IMG/VR virus record: IMGVR_UViG_3300023172_000097
Span: 1-35,036 of that record
Length of the DNA: 35,036 nucleotides
Reading direction: 5' to 3' (one strand)
Source of the DNA: a virus
This document shows positions 25,984 to 32,755 of this stretch, piece after piece. The translations under genes and the position numbers were made by a program. Within the stretch, counting starts at the first letter, position 1. The number at the start of each line of letters is the position of its first letter. The notes below the pieces were generated by a model. It worked only from the letters and a program-made list of their open reading frames with translations, made no database searches and was not told where the DNA came from.

Positions 25984-26969
25984 CTAAATAGTTCCAAATC
26001 ACTATACACCATATTGGCCACTAACTGCTGAAAGTTGTATTCTGGCTTCCAATCAAGAGTTTGTCTAGCTTTAGTAGCATCACCCTTAAGAAATTCTACT
26101 TCGCAAGGTCTATAAAATTCAGGATCAATTTGTATATAATTATTATAATCTAAATCCCAAAGCTGGAAAGCTTCTTGTAGGAAATCTTTTACACTATGGG
26201 TTTTCCCTGTTGCTATTACATAATCGTCTGGAATATCGTGGTTTAGCATCATGTGCATAGATTTTACATAGTCCTGAGCATGGCCCCAGTCTCTATATGC
26301 TTCGATATTGCCTAGTCTTAATTTTTCATCATCTTTAATCAGACCATTAATCAATTTGGCTAAATATATAGTAATTTTTCTGGTGACAAAATTAGCTCCT
26401 CTGCGAGGGCTTTCATGATTAAATAATATACCGCTACAACCAAACAAGTTATAAGAGTGTCTATAAATATGCACCATATGATGAGAACATAGTTTAGAAC
26501 ATGCATACGGACTCTGGGGAAGCATTGGTGTTTGCTCGTTTTGATATTTTTCGCCTTGTGAATCAACCAAATAATTTCGCCCAAACATTTCGCTTGTGCT
26601 AGCTTGGTAGAATTTAGTGTCTGGAGAGTGTAATCTAATTGATTCTAAGAGATTGGTGACACCAACGGTATTTATTTCAAATGTAGTAGTAGGCTGCTTG
26701 AAGCTAGTAGCAACATGGCTCTGAGCAGCTAAATTATAAAATTCGTCTGGAGCATACTCTTTTATAGTAGAGCTACAATCTGAAGGATCTGTAAGATCAA
26801 ATTCCTGTAGTATAAAATTTTTATGCTTGATCAAGGATTCTATTCTGGATATATTATGATTACTAGATCTTCTATGTAGACCTACTACTTTATATCCTAG
26901 ATCTAACAGATACTCGCCCAGATAAGATCCGTCTTGTCCTGTAATTCCACTAATTAAAGCTGTTTTCAT
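25980..26969 (-). CDS. gmd: GDP-mannose 4,6-dehydratase
   Basis: This encodes 329 residues, a little shorter than many bacterial forms. It is an extended short-chain dehydrogenase: NADP-binding GITGQDGSYLGEYLL at 8-22, LHRRSSNHN, the AAQSHV loop, catalytic STSEMFG and SPYACSKL (Tyr-x-x-x-Lys). Substrate-site segments are NHESPRRGANFVTRKI and RDWGHAQDYVKSM. The motifs appear intact, so an active enzyme is expected. It converts GDP-mannose to GDP-4-keto-6-deoxymannose, the precursor of GDP-fucose and related sugars, in the host cytosol. No partner synthase or glycosyltransferase is seen in the window. It may alter host surface sugars or supply sugar for virion or DNA decoration. Confidence 0.95.
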   Translation of the reverse strand: MKTALISGITGQDGSYLGEYLLDLGYKVVGLHRRSSNHNISRIESLIKHKNFILQEFDLTDPSDCSSTIKEYAPDEFYNLAAQSHVATSFKQPTTTFEINTVGVTNLLESIRLHSPDTKFYQASTSEMFGRNYLVDSQGEKYQNEQTPMLPQSPYACSKLCSHHMVHIYRHSYNLFGCSGILFNHESPRRGANFVTRKITIYLAKLINGLIKDDEKLRLGNIEAYRDWGHAQDYVKSMHMMLNHDIPDDYVIATGKTHSVKDFLQEAFQLWDLDYNNYIQIDPEFYRPCEVEFLKGDATKARQTLDWKPEYNFQQLVANMVYSDLELFR

Positions 26970-26970
26970 T

Positions 26971-27789
26971 TTAGTCCTGATTTTCTGGTAATAGTAAAGG
27001 TTGATCTATTCCATTGTCCTCGTATGTATGTAACTCTGACAGGTTCTCCCTGAACTTTTTAGAGGCCATATTTAAAATTTCCATCTCTCTGCCCTGCTTT
27101 TCTCTAAGCTCCTCGTCTTCTAGCATTCTTATAAGTCCTACCCAGCTACTTTTTCCATCCTCGATCCTTTTGATTCTTTGCTCTCTAGTAGCCTTTAGGT
27201 CTTTGCTAATTTTTTGTTGTTCGCTTAATAATTTAGTATATTCATTAGTATAGTTGGCAATGCTATTTCTTGCAAAACTTAACTGGGTTTCTAAATTGGC
27301 CAACCTGTTTAGATCTCGCTCACTCTCTTTCTTTTCGTATTCAGCATCTACTTGCTTTTGTAGTTTTTCAGTTTCGCTAATATGGCGTTTGCGTTCTTTC
27401 ATACTCCTATTAATAAGGATGTCTATGGTGATAAATTGTTTTATTTGTAATTCTTCTGCAGGTAGTACGTCCTCCCTGAACTGTTTGATTAACCCAATCC
27501 AGGTATTCTCAAAATATTCAAGCTCTCCTGTTGTTTGGTCAAATTGTCTTTCTATTTCTTGCCAAAAGGTTTTACTATGTAGTTTTGCTCTTAGGAATTC
27601 TATTTGTTGGTCATCTTCTCCTGAAAGTAGGCGATTTTGTTCAATAAATTTTTTAACGGGGTTTACTGTGCGATTAAGGTGATCTGCTATATCTTCTATA
27701 GATAATTTATTAACATTATCTTTTATGTATTGTTCTTCGTCAAGGCCTAATTGACCTCTTTTTTTCCTGATCACAGCTTTTTTTGGCAT
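26971..27789 (-). CDS. HTH plus coiled-coil protein, possible small terminase
   Basis: This encodes 272 residues. Residues 17-53 look like a helix-turn-helix (DEEQYIKDNVNKLSIEDIADHLNRTVNPVKK, split over two helices and a recognition helix). From about 110 to 235 it is highly charged and helical with heptad character, probably a coiled coil. Small terminase subunits combine an N-terminal HTH with an oligomerising helical region. No other small terminase candidate is seen upstream of TerL, though three genes and gmd lie in between. Alternatively it is a transcription factor partner of the adjacent sigma factor, whose end it overlaps by 19 bases. Confidence 0.5.
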   Translation of the reverse strand: MPKKAVIRKKRGQLGLDEEQYIKDNVNKLSIEDIADHLNRTVNPVKKFIEQNRLLSGEDDQQIEFLRAKLHSKTFWQEIERQFDQTTGELEYFENTWIGLIKQFREDVLPAEELQIKQFITIDILINRSMKERKRHISETEKLQKQVDAEYEKKESERDLNRLANLETQLSFARNSIANYTNEYTKLLSEQQKISKDLKATREQRIKRIEDGKSSWVGLIRMLEDEELREKQGREMEILNMASKKFRENLSELHTYEDNGIDQPLLLPENQD

Positions 27790-28517
27790 TGGAATCGCTC
27801 TATAAGTTCTTGTATATATTTTTGTAATTTGACTACTTCTGCCTTGGGTACTTTAGATCCATGTTTCAATTTGAGATAAGGTTCTCTATATTGGGCTTCT
27901 ATGTTGTCGTCTAGAAAAGTGATAATTTCTTGGTTTTCTATGTTTTGCAGAAAAGAGTCTTTGCTAAGGCTGGACGAAATATTTTGGTTTTCAGATATAT
28001 ATTGGGGCTGCATTATGTTTTTCTTGGCGTCATTACGATTAAACCAGGCAGCATACATTTCACAATTGAGTTTGTCTTTGTGTTCCTCGCATTGATTGTC
28101 TGATTTTTTATAGTCCTTGTCGAAAAAAGGGCAACCTTGACAGGGTTTATCTGGTCGCTGATAATTATTCCTTTTGTAGTTAAATAGGCGATTTCTTACA
28201 TGGGTCCAAAGAAAGTTTTCTAGTGGTCTGCTTTTGTCATAATTTTGCAGACCTTCTATGGCGAATATGGCTGCCTGCTGTTTCATGTCATCAACTTCAT
28301 GATAGCCAAATTTAAATTTAGTGGCTAATCTTCTAGTTATGTTTTCGAGGGCTTCCAGAAACTCTTTCTCGCAGACACCATTTAAGTAAGAATCTTTATT
28401 GGTTGTTTCACCCTTAGTTTGTTGGGTGCGATTCTTGTTCGGATTCTTCTGTGTCTTCTTGGGAGTTTTCTGTAATTTCCTCGTTGTGTTTTTCGTCTTG
28501 GTTGTCTTTTTCGCCAT
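27771..28517 (-). CDS. Phage RNA polymerase sigma factor (sigma-70 region 2 type, late-sigma-like)
   Basis: This encodes 248 residues. Residues 55-116 match sigma region 2: a core-binding helix with FGYHEVDDMKQQAAIFAIEG, then YDKSRPLENFLWTHVRNRLF and NYKR. A cysteine cluster follows (Cys126, 129, 143, 152; C-x2-C-x13-C-x8-C). The C-terminal ~45 residues (YREPYLKLKHGSKVPKAEVV) may be a reduced region 4. The lysine-rich first 34 residues are read from DNA shared with the upstream gene. ATG 28517 is the only canonical start, though its ribosome site is poor. T4-type phages use such a sigma for late promoters; the recurring GTGTAWW motif on this strand is its candidate target. Confidence 0.78.
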   Translation of the reverse strand: MAKKTTKTKNTTRKLQKTPKKTQKNPNKNRTQQTKGETTNKDSYLNGVCEKEFLEALENITRRLATKFKFGYHEVDDMKQQAAIFAIEGLQNYDKSRPLENFLWTHVRNRLFNYKRNNYQRPDKPCQGCPFFDKDYKKSDNQCEEHKDKLNCEMYAAWFNRNDAKKNIMQPQYISENQNISSSLSKDSFLQNIENQEIITFLDDNIEAQYREPYLKLKHGSKVPKAEVVKLQKYIQELIERFQCQKKL

Positions 28518-28635
28518 TTAATAAATCGTTGATGGATGCGGTTGATTTTGAAGCAAGATCTTTGCTTACATCTAGGTCTGATTTGGCTCTAGTTTCTAGT
28601 ATGCTGTCTACTGGATGGCCTTCAAAAGGTTGCAT
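28414..28635 (-). CDS. Small acidic protein overlapping the sigma gene
   Basis: This encodes 73 residues with a strong AAGGAG ribosome site and its own promoter. It is the first gene of the sigma-capsid operon. Residues 1-38 are ordinary; 40-73 are extremely acidic (Glu/Asp/Asn/Gln-rich, ending ESHPTN). The last 104 bases are also the first codons of the sigma gene in another frame, where they encode a lysine-rich tail. The function is unknown. Candidates are a sigma partner or antagonist that could bind the basic tail, but this is speculation. Confidence 0.6.
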   Translation of the reverse strand: MQPFEGHPVDSILETRAKSDLDVSKDLASKSTASINDLLNGEKDNQDEKHNEEITENSQEDTEESEQESHPTN

Positions 28636-28670
28636 TTTTTCTCCTTGCTCAAAGTGATCAATTATTTATT

Positions 28671-28698
28671 ATAGTAACATAGAACTTAAAGTCGTCAA
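28671..28698 (-). promoter_or_regulatory. Sigma-70-like promoter for the sigma operon
   Basis: The minus strand has -35 TTGACG (28698-28693), a 16-base spacer and -10 TACTAT (28676-28671), about 36 bases before the acidic-protein start. It fits host polymerase use, so the sigma gene could be expressed before late promoters fire. Confidence 0.6.
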
Positions 28699-28704
28699 TA
28701 TACT
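28699..28704 (+). promoter_or_regulatory. Possible -10 element of the divergent HTH gene
   Basis: TATACT lies 21 bases before the HTH gene start, with no good -35 box at 17 bases upstream. It directly abuts the -35 element of the opposite-strand promoter, so the two promoters would compete for the same DNA. Confidence 0.35.
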
Positions 28705-28725
28705 TTACACGAAAAAGGAAAAATT

Positions 28726-28938
28726 ATGGCCAGTTATAAAAGATGGCAGGACTCTGAGTTAGAATTTATTAAGCAGAATAAAGACGTAATGAGCGATTTA
28801 GAGCTGGCTGCTAAGCTTAGTCAGATGTCCAGCACTAATGTAACTACTAGTATGATTAGGCGACAAAGACGTAAATTAGGCATAGTAAAGCCTAAAGGAA
28901 GAAGAAAAAAGATTTACCAGAGTGCTGATCAGGGATAA
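28726..28938 (+). CDS. Small HTH DNA-binding protein
   Basis: This encodes 70 residues with an AAAGGAAAAATTATG start. The layout is SANT/Myb-like or homeodomain-like: WQDSELEFIKQNKDVMSDLE, then LAAKLSQM, then a basic recognition helix, TSMIRRQRRKLGI, with a basic tail (KPKGRRKK). It is the only plus-strand gene among the late genes. It is divergent from the sigma operon and its end overlaps the next minus-strand gene by 10 bases. It is well placed to regulate the sigma/late operon or its own promoter. That is inferred from position. Confidence 0.75.
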   Translation: MASYKRWQDSELEFIKQNKDVMSDLELAAKLSQMSSTNVTTSMIRRQRRKLGIVKPKGRRKKIYQSADQG

Positions 28939-29294
28939 AGAGCTTTTTGTCCGGGTTTATAGTTTATATTGTTTTCTGTGACTAAGATTCCTTGTCTATC
29001 AGATTTTGTTGTATTAGAAGGAGTCTGGAAGAAATCTACAAAATTAAGGTATTGCTGGTCTGGCTTATAGAATTTTTGATATAATTCCGAGATTGATAGA
29101 GGGAAATCTCTTTTTTCTTTTATCGGAATTTTTTGTTGTGTTGGTGCCCAAGTAATAAGAAAAAGATTTTCTGGAGTTAGATCATCGAATCTATTAGTTA
29201 GTTTTAGGTTGTCTCTATTATCGGTTGAGTATAAAGTATTATTTGCTGTATAAATTAATATTTGTCCAGTATTAATGTAATATGAATTATTCAT
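28929..29294 (-). CDS. Hypothetical protein, last gene of the right-hand late operon
   Basis: This encodes 121 residues. The start overlaps the upstream stop (ATGA). It is beta-rich at the N-terminus (YYINTGQILIYTANNTLY) and mixed later (FPLSISELYQKFYKPDQQYL). I do not recognise it. The last 10 bases are shared with the convergent HTH gene, and no intrinsic terminator is visible between them. Confidence 0.65.
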   Translation of the reverse strand: MNNSYYINTGQILIYTANNTLYSTDNRDNLKLTNRFDDLTPENLFLITWAPTQQKIPIKEKRDFPLSISELYQKFYKPDQQYLNFVDFFQTPSNTTKSDRQGILVTENNINYKPGQKALYP

Positions 29295-30475
29295 AAGTTT
29301 TTGGGCACCCTGAAAGTAACACGACCTCGTTTGATTGGGAATCCATTATTGATGTGCAGTAGCATATTGTTCTGACCAATAGAAGACATAGAATTAGTTA
29401 TAGTAGGCAAAGCGGACACACTAGCAATGCTCGTGGAAATAGAAGGAGCCCCAGGTCCGACGGGGGTTCCTACTGTAGGACCTCCTCCTCCTGGTGTGGT
29501 GTTCATTGCGCATTTTACATTCCTAAATAATGGATTTTGTTGAAATTGATTGATTTTTTCTTGTAGCATTTCTTGTAGCATCTCCATTGTTGGCATCATA
29601 ATCATAGTGGGTGCACCAACTCCGATGCCTCCGCCACCGCCTCCTGTTGGGGGTTTGCCGGCATCTCCTAGTACTTTTTTAATAATATCCACTAGAGTTT
29701 TGTTATAAGCAGTATTACCACCAGCGCCACCTCTAGGAAAATTAAAGCCACACTGGCCTGTGGCTTTGTCAGCAAGAATAGAAACTTTTTTAAACCATGC
29801 TGCAGCAATTTGTGATGGTGGTGCGTTAATACTCATTCCAACATCTCTAGCCATTTGGGCGGTTATTACTCTTATCGATGTGCTATTAAATGTTCTAAGA
29901 AACTCAGAGGCCATACGTGCGGCAGGTATGTCTGGATTGAGATTAAATGCTCTAATCGCACTAAGAGGAATTGCGCACTGTAGTGTTAGTTGTATTTCTT
30001 CTGCCCATGATCCTGGCACTTCTGTTTTAACACATTTTTCCTCAGGAGCAGGACAGCAAACACCCACAAAACTTCTAGAATAATCACTAGCAGTACAATT
30101 ACCTTCATCATCAGTGCCACTAGATACAAAACTATCTAGAATCACTGTACTTCCATCGCTACAGGTTGCACTTACTACCATGAAAGCAGGATATCCGGCG
30201 CAATAAGCGGTGCTATCAACTGTGAAATTGCCGTCGTCGGGTATGGTCCCTCCTCCGTAGTTTAATCCGTTTGTGCCTCCGCCGGTACCAACTTCATTAA
30301 TAGACCATGTTCCACCACATGGTGGTGATGTTTCAGAACATACCGTAGTTTCGGTCGTGTAAGAACAAGATATATTAGCTGTGCCCGCTGGGCTTCCTCC
30401 TGGATTTGAAGGCGGACTATTTGGAAGCGGAAATTTAGGACCGAAAAACGGAGGAAGAGGCGAAGAAATTGGCAT
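29291..30475 (-). CDS. Probable virion protein, Pro/Gly/Cys-rich
   Basis: This encodes 394 residues with GGAAGG upstream. The N-terminus is proline-rich (PISSPLPPFFGPKFPLP). Residues about 30-150 contain many cysteines (TVCSETSPPCGG, VGVCCPAPEEKC), unusual for a cytosolic phage protein. A helical middle (WAEEIQLTLQCAIPLSAIRAFNL, then ARMASEFLRTF and AAAWFKKVS) follows. Glycine runs (TGGGGGGIGVG, TPGGGGPTVG) flank a methionine-rich helix, MIMMPTMEMLQEMLQEKI. The family is not recognised. Position with two other unrecognised genes suggests a minor structural or neck/tail component. Confidence 0.6.
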   Translation of the reverse strand: MPISSPLPPFFGPKFPLPNSPPSNPGGSPAGTANISCSYTTETTVCSETSPPCGGTWSINEVGTGGGTNGLNYGGGTIPDDGNFTVDSTAYCAGYPAFMVVSATCSDGSTVILDSFVSSGTDDEGNCTASDYSRSFVGVCCPAPEEKCVKTEVPGSWAEEIQLTLQCAIPLSAIRAFNLNPDIPAARMASEFLRTFNSTSIRVITAQMARDVGMSINAPPSQIAAAWFKKVSILADKATGQCGFNFPRGGAGGNTAYNKTLVDIIKKVLGDAGKPPTGGGGGGIGVGAPTMIMMPTMEMLQEMLQEKINQFQQNPLFRNVKCAMNTTPGGGGPTVGTPVGPGAPSISTSIASVSALPTITNSMSSIGQNNMLLHINNGFPIKRGRVTFRVPKNL

Positions 30476-30490
30476 TTTATACCTTCCAAA

Positions 30491-31357
30491 TTAAGGAGTA
30501 TACGTTAAGGACAAGGCCGAGGAGGCAGAAGTAGTGTCAGAATCCGGAGAACCTAAAGAGAAACTAGTTATTACAGTATAATTAACATCTGGATCTCTGG
30601 ATGGATTGCTGTTCTTGATATGAGAATCCCTTATTGTTTCTTTGCGAGGCGTGTAGACTATATAAGGGTCTTTACTAGATCTAGCCACTAAACCAATTGG
30701 AGGGTCTGAGGAATAATCAGAGGACAATGTCTGGTCGTCAAATTCTGTGGTAGCAAAAGGATAGGCTCTGGGGTCATGATTAATTTCTGTAAGGTTGGGC
30801 GCAAAGGTTTGGTATCCAATACCCTGGAAAGTTATGGTGATGCCAACAATAGCAAAATTATTATTAATAGAAAATTGAGCAGAAGCGTTGTCGGAGTTAC
30901 TGAAGTAGTATAGTCCTTCAAGATCTGATGCCCACTTTAAGCCTCCGAAAACATCAAAAGACCCGATACTGCCGTTAGAACCAGTTGTAATCACGCTTAT
31001 ACTGCCGACAGGATTATTACTACTGTTATAAATCTCAAAAGAATCATATATATCATATCCAGATCCGCTATTGGTCATTGTAACAGAATCTTCATAAAGC
31101 TGAAATATTGGTATGCCTGATGCTCTCAATCCTTCTGGATGTTCAGGTACAGGAAAAACTATAGAACTTTCTTTTGGATAGTTAAACCCTACGTGTTCTA
31201 CTGTTGCAGACAGTATGCTGACGTATTGGGGGTTTACGTAAATCTCATTATAATCATAGTATTTCCCTATATTTTCTGGTTGCCTAGCATGCAATCCAGA
31301 GAATTGTTTTTGTCTATTAAATCCCTCAAGAGAAAATCTATTGCTAGTATCACTCAT
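30491..31357 (-). CDS. Probable structural protein, beta-rich, unrecognised
   Basis: The start chosen is ATG 31357, overlapping the preceding stop by 8 bases; a TTG at 31372 is also in frame. It gives 288 residues. Much of it is beta-strand with Gly/Ser turns (VTMTNSGSGYDIYDSFEIYN, ITTGSNGSIGSFDVFGG). A second similar turn appears later (ITFQGIGYQTF). The N-terminus carries a helical/loop segment (FSLEGFNRQKQFSGLHARQP). Such proteins occur among neck and baseplate genes, but no family is assigned. Confidence 0.65.
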   Translation of the reverse strand: MSDTSNRFSLEGFNRQKQFSGLHARQPENIGKYYDYNEIYVNPQYVSILSATVEHVGFNYPKESSIVFPVPEHPEGLRASGIPIFQLYEDSVTMTNSGSGYDIYDSFEIYNSSNNPVGSISVITTGSNGSIGSFDVFGGLKWASDLEGLYYFSNSDNASAQFSINNNFAIVGITITFQGIGYQTFAPNLTEINHDPRAYPFATTEFDDQTLSSDYSSDPPIGLVARSSKDPYIVYTPRKETIRDSHIKNSNPSRDPDVNYTVITSFSLGSPDSDTTSASSALSLTYTP

Positions 31358-32087
31358 AATTAAACTCTTCAAAATGTAAAGTTCTGGTTTCTATTTTTTC
31401 TGCTTCGTCTTTTGAGGTATAAACCAACTGATCTTCTAATATGGAGCACTTATATACATCTTGATCTAAACTGTTTTTTATTGTTTTATGCAGGGAAAAG
31501 TCTTCGTTCAGTAGAACACTAAATGCATTCTTGTTTGAGTCTTCTCCTGTAAGAATATATTTATTTTGATTGTATAGTTTGTTGATTTTTAGTATGTGTT
31601 TAAAACCCAGGTCGGCAAAATCTATCAATGAATCATTAGATATTTGTAGTTTAGCGTTTTTGAAACCTGTTTGTCTTATCAGCAGCTGATTATTTATTAA
31701 TGTTCCGGTGAAACATTTTTGTATAACTTTAAATGTTTGTGGGTCAAACTCTGAAAAAGTAGGATCACTAGCTTCCATACTGACTAAATAATAAACTATT
31801 GGATGGTTTCCTCCCAAAGAAAATCCGGCATTCCAGTATAGCGTATTGGGATTTTCTGGGTATGTATGAGGATTACACTCTATCAATGAAGAACCATATT
31901 TTGGATGATATCTAAGAGTTTTGACGATTCTAGATTCTTCTGAATTTAAGTTTTTATAATGAATTTTCCAGGGTCTAGCGGCATAGTAACCATGATAATA
32001 AAAATTACTAACTTTGTCGCTATAGCAATATAGCATCAAAGTGTCATTTTGGTAACTATACAAAAATGGCTGGCTACTATTAATCAT
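31350..32087 (-). CDS. Hypothetical protein, first gene of the right-hand late operon
   Basis: This encodes 245 residues, aromatic-rich (many Tyr, Phe and Asn). Recognisable segments are YHPKYGSSLIECNPHTYPEN and YWNAGFSLGGNHPIVYYLVS. The C-terminal half alternates short strands (LLIRQTGFKNAKLQIS, DEAEKIETRTLHFEEF). I do not recognise the fold; it may be a beta-propeller-like or beta-sandwich virion protein. It is preceded by one of the proposed late promoters. Confidence 0.65.
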   Translation of the reverse strand: MINSSQPFLYSYQNDTLMLYCYSDKVSNFYYHGYYAARPWKIHYKNLNSEESRIVKTLRYHPKYGSSLIECNPHTYPENPNTLYWNAGFSLGGNHPIVYYLVSMEASDPTFSEFDPQTFKVIQKCFTGTLINNQLLIRQTGFKNAKLQISNDSLIDFADLGFKHILKINKLYNQNKYILTGEDSNKNAFSVLLNEDFSLHKTIKNSLDQDVYKCSILEDQLVYTSKDEAEKIETRTLHFEEFNYE

Positions 32088-32115
32088 AATATTTAGTTTT
32101 CATGTTACTATGGTT

Positions 32116-32133
32116 ACAAAGTTAATTACACCT
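32116..32133 (-). promoter_or_regulatory. Candidate late promoter, copy E
   Basis: The minus strand reads AGGTGTAATTAACTTTGT, with the core at 32131-32124, 36 bases before the start of the first right-hand late gene. It is slightly divergent (GTGTAATT), but its spacing falls in the same 36-43 base range as the other four. Confidence 0.4.
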
Positions 32134-32204
32134 TGTTATAAAGATTAGAGATTTTTTTAGAAGCACTCGGAAATGTTGTCGATAAGAAAAGAATAAAGGA
32201 GAAA

Positions 32205-32321
32205 GTGGCTAATAAACTGGCCAATTATATTTGGACGGCGGTATTGTGTATGAACCACCCGGCGTTTTTTGATACAAAATCAAAGGACTATTATAAAATG
32301 AAAAAACCCCCCTATTTGTAA
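32205..32321 (+). CDS. Possible 38-residue small protein (GTG start)
   Basis: The 429-base gap 32088-32516 contains one protein-like frame. From a GTG at 32205, just after AAGGAG, it reads VANKLANYIWTAVLCMNHPA and then a basic, aromatic tail ending KKPPYL. The frame extends 19 further sense codons upstream, to a stop just before 32146, without a canonical start, so it may be the remnant of a longer gene. Ribosome-site spacing (3 bases) is short. The stop codon lies in the first regulatory stem-loop, as in neighbouring gene/element junctions. The function is unknown. Confidence 0.35.
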   Translation: MANKLANYIWTAVLCMNHPAFFDTKSKDYYKMKKPPYL

Positions 32322-32413
32322 GTGATTGATAGGTATAGACTTATGTATCGTTCTGCCGGCCGACCCCCTCTCTGGTGGGGTAATGAAGAAAAAACTTTTG
32401 GCACGATATTTGC
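32318..32413 (+). repeat. Regulatory stem-loop element, copy 1
   Basis: This first copy of a repeated intergenic element has four parts. The stem is GTAAGT (32318-32323) with ACTTAT (32339-32344) around a 15-base loop. The palindrome GCCGGC is at 32355-32360. A CCCC/GGGG hairpin (32365-32380) has loop TCTCTGGT. An inverted form of a block found in the other two copies lies at 32395-32413. It precedes the promoter of the 63-residue gene. Confidence 0.75.
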
Positions 32414-32448
32414 AGTAGAAAAAAATAAAAAAATTTTTCAGAAAGTGC

Positions 32449-32477
32449 TTGACACCTGACGATACTAGGTATATACT
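32449..32477 (+). promoter_or_regulatory. Sigma-70 consensus promoter for the 63-residue gene
   Basis: TTGACA, a 17-base spacer and TATACT, followed 39 bases later by the start codon. The leader is purine-rich (AAGAAAGAAAAGG). This is as close to consensus as host promoters get. Confidence 0.88.
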
Positions 32478-32516
32478 TGAGGCATAGCAAGTAACCAAGA
32501 AAGAAAAGGAAAAGAC

Positions 32517-32708
32517 ATGAAAAAGTTTCTCTCATACTTCGAAGCAAACGGAATTCGCTACACTATCCTGAATAAGATGAGAATCTTTCTCTCACAGAAT
32601 AATCGAGTAATTGCTGTTCAGCCTCAAGATGCTGTGCTGCAAAAGCCTTCACAAGATCCCTTGCTTGTTCGCTTCTGGCAGAATGAACTCAATCGGGAAT
32701 ATGCTTGA
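32517..32708 (+). CDS. Small early protein, unknown
   Basis: This encodes 63 residues, mixed alpha/beta and basic. The N-terminal half is MKKFLSYFEANGIRYTIL, then NKMRIFLSQNNRVIAV; the C-terminal half is LLVRFWQNELNREYA. It has a consensus promoter and a purine-rich leader with AAAGGAAAAG. The stop codon abuts a hairpin. It has the size and setting of host-takeover early proteins, but nothing in it identifies a target. Confidence 0.75.
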   Translation: MKKFLSYFEANGIRYTILNKMRIFLSQNNRVIAVQPQDAVLQKPSQDPLLVRFWQNELNREYA

Positions 32709-32735
32709 CCCCATATTGGGGTAGATCTATCCCCC
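32709..32735 (+). promoter_or_regulatory. Alternative hairpins after the 63-residue gene
   Basis: CCCC (32709-32712) directly follows the stop codon and can pair with GGGG (32718-32721). The same GGGG can instead pair with CCCCC (32731-32735) across a TAGATCTA palindrome. The two folds are mutually exclusive. There is no T tract, so simple intrinsic termination is doubtful. Confidence 0.6.
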
Positions 32736-32755
32736 AAAAGAATTGCTAGCCAAAG

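Noticed and set aside
26002-26009. Sixth GTGTATA match near the HNH gene
   Set aside because: It lies inside the gmd coding sequence and only 19 bases before the next start, outside the 36-43 base spacing of the others.
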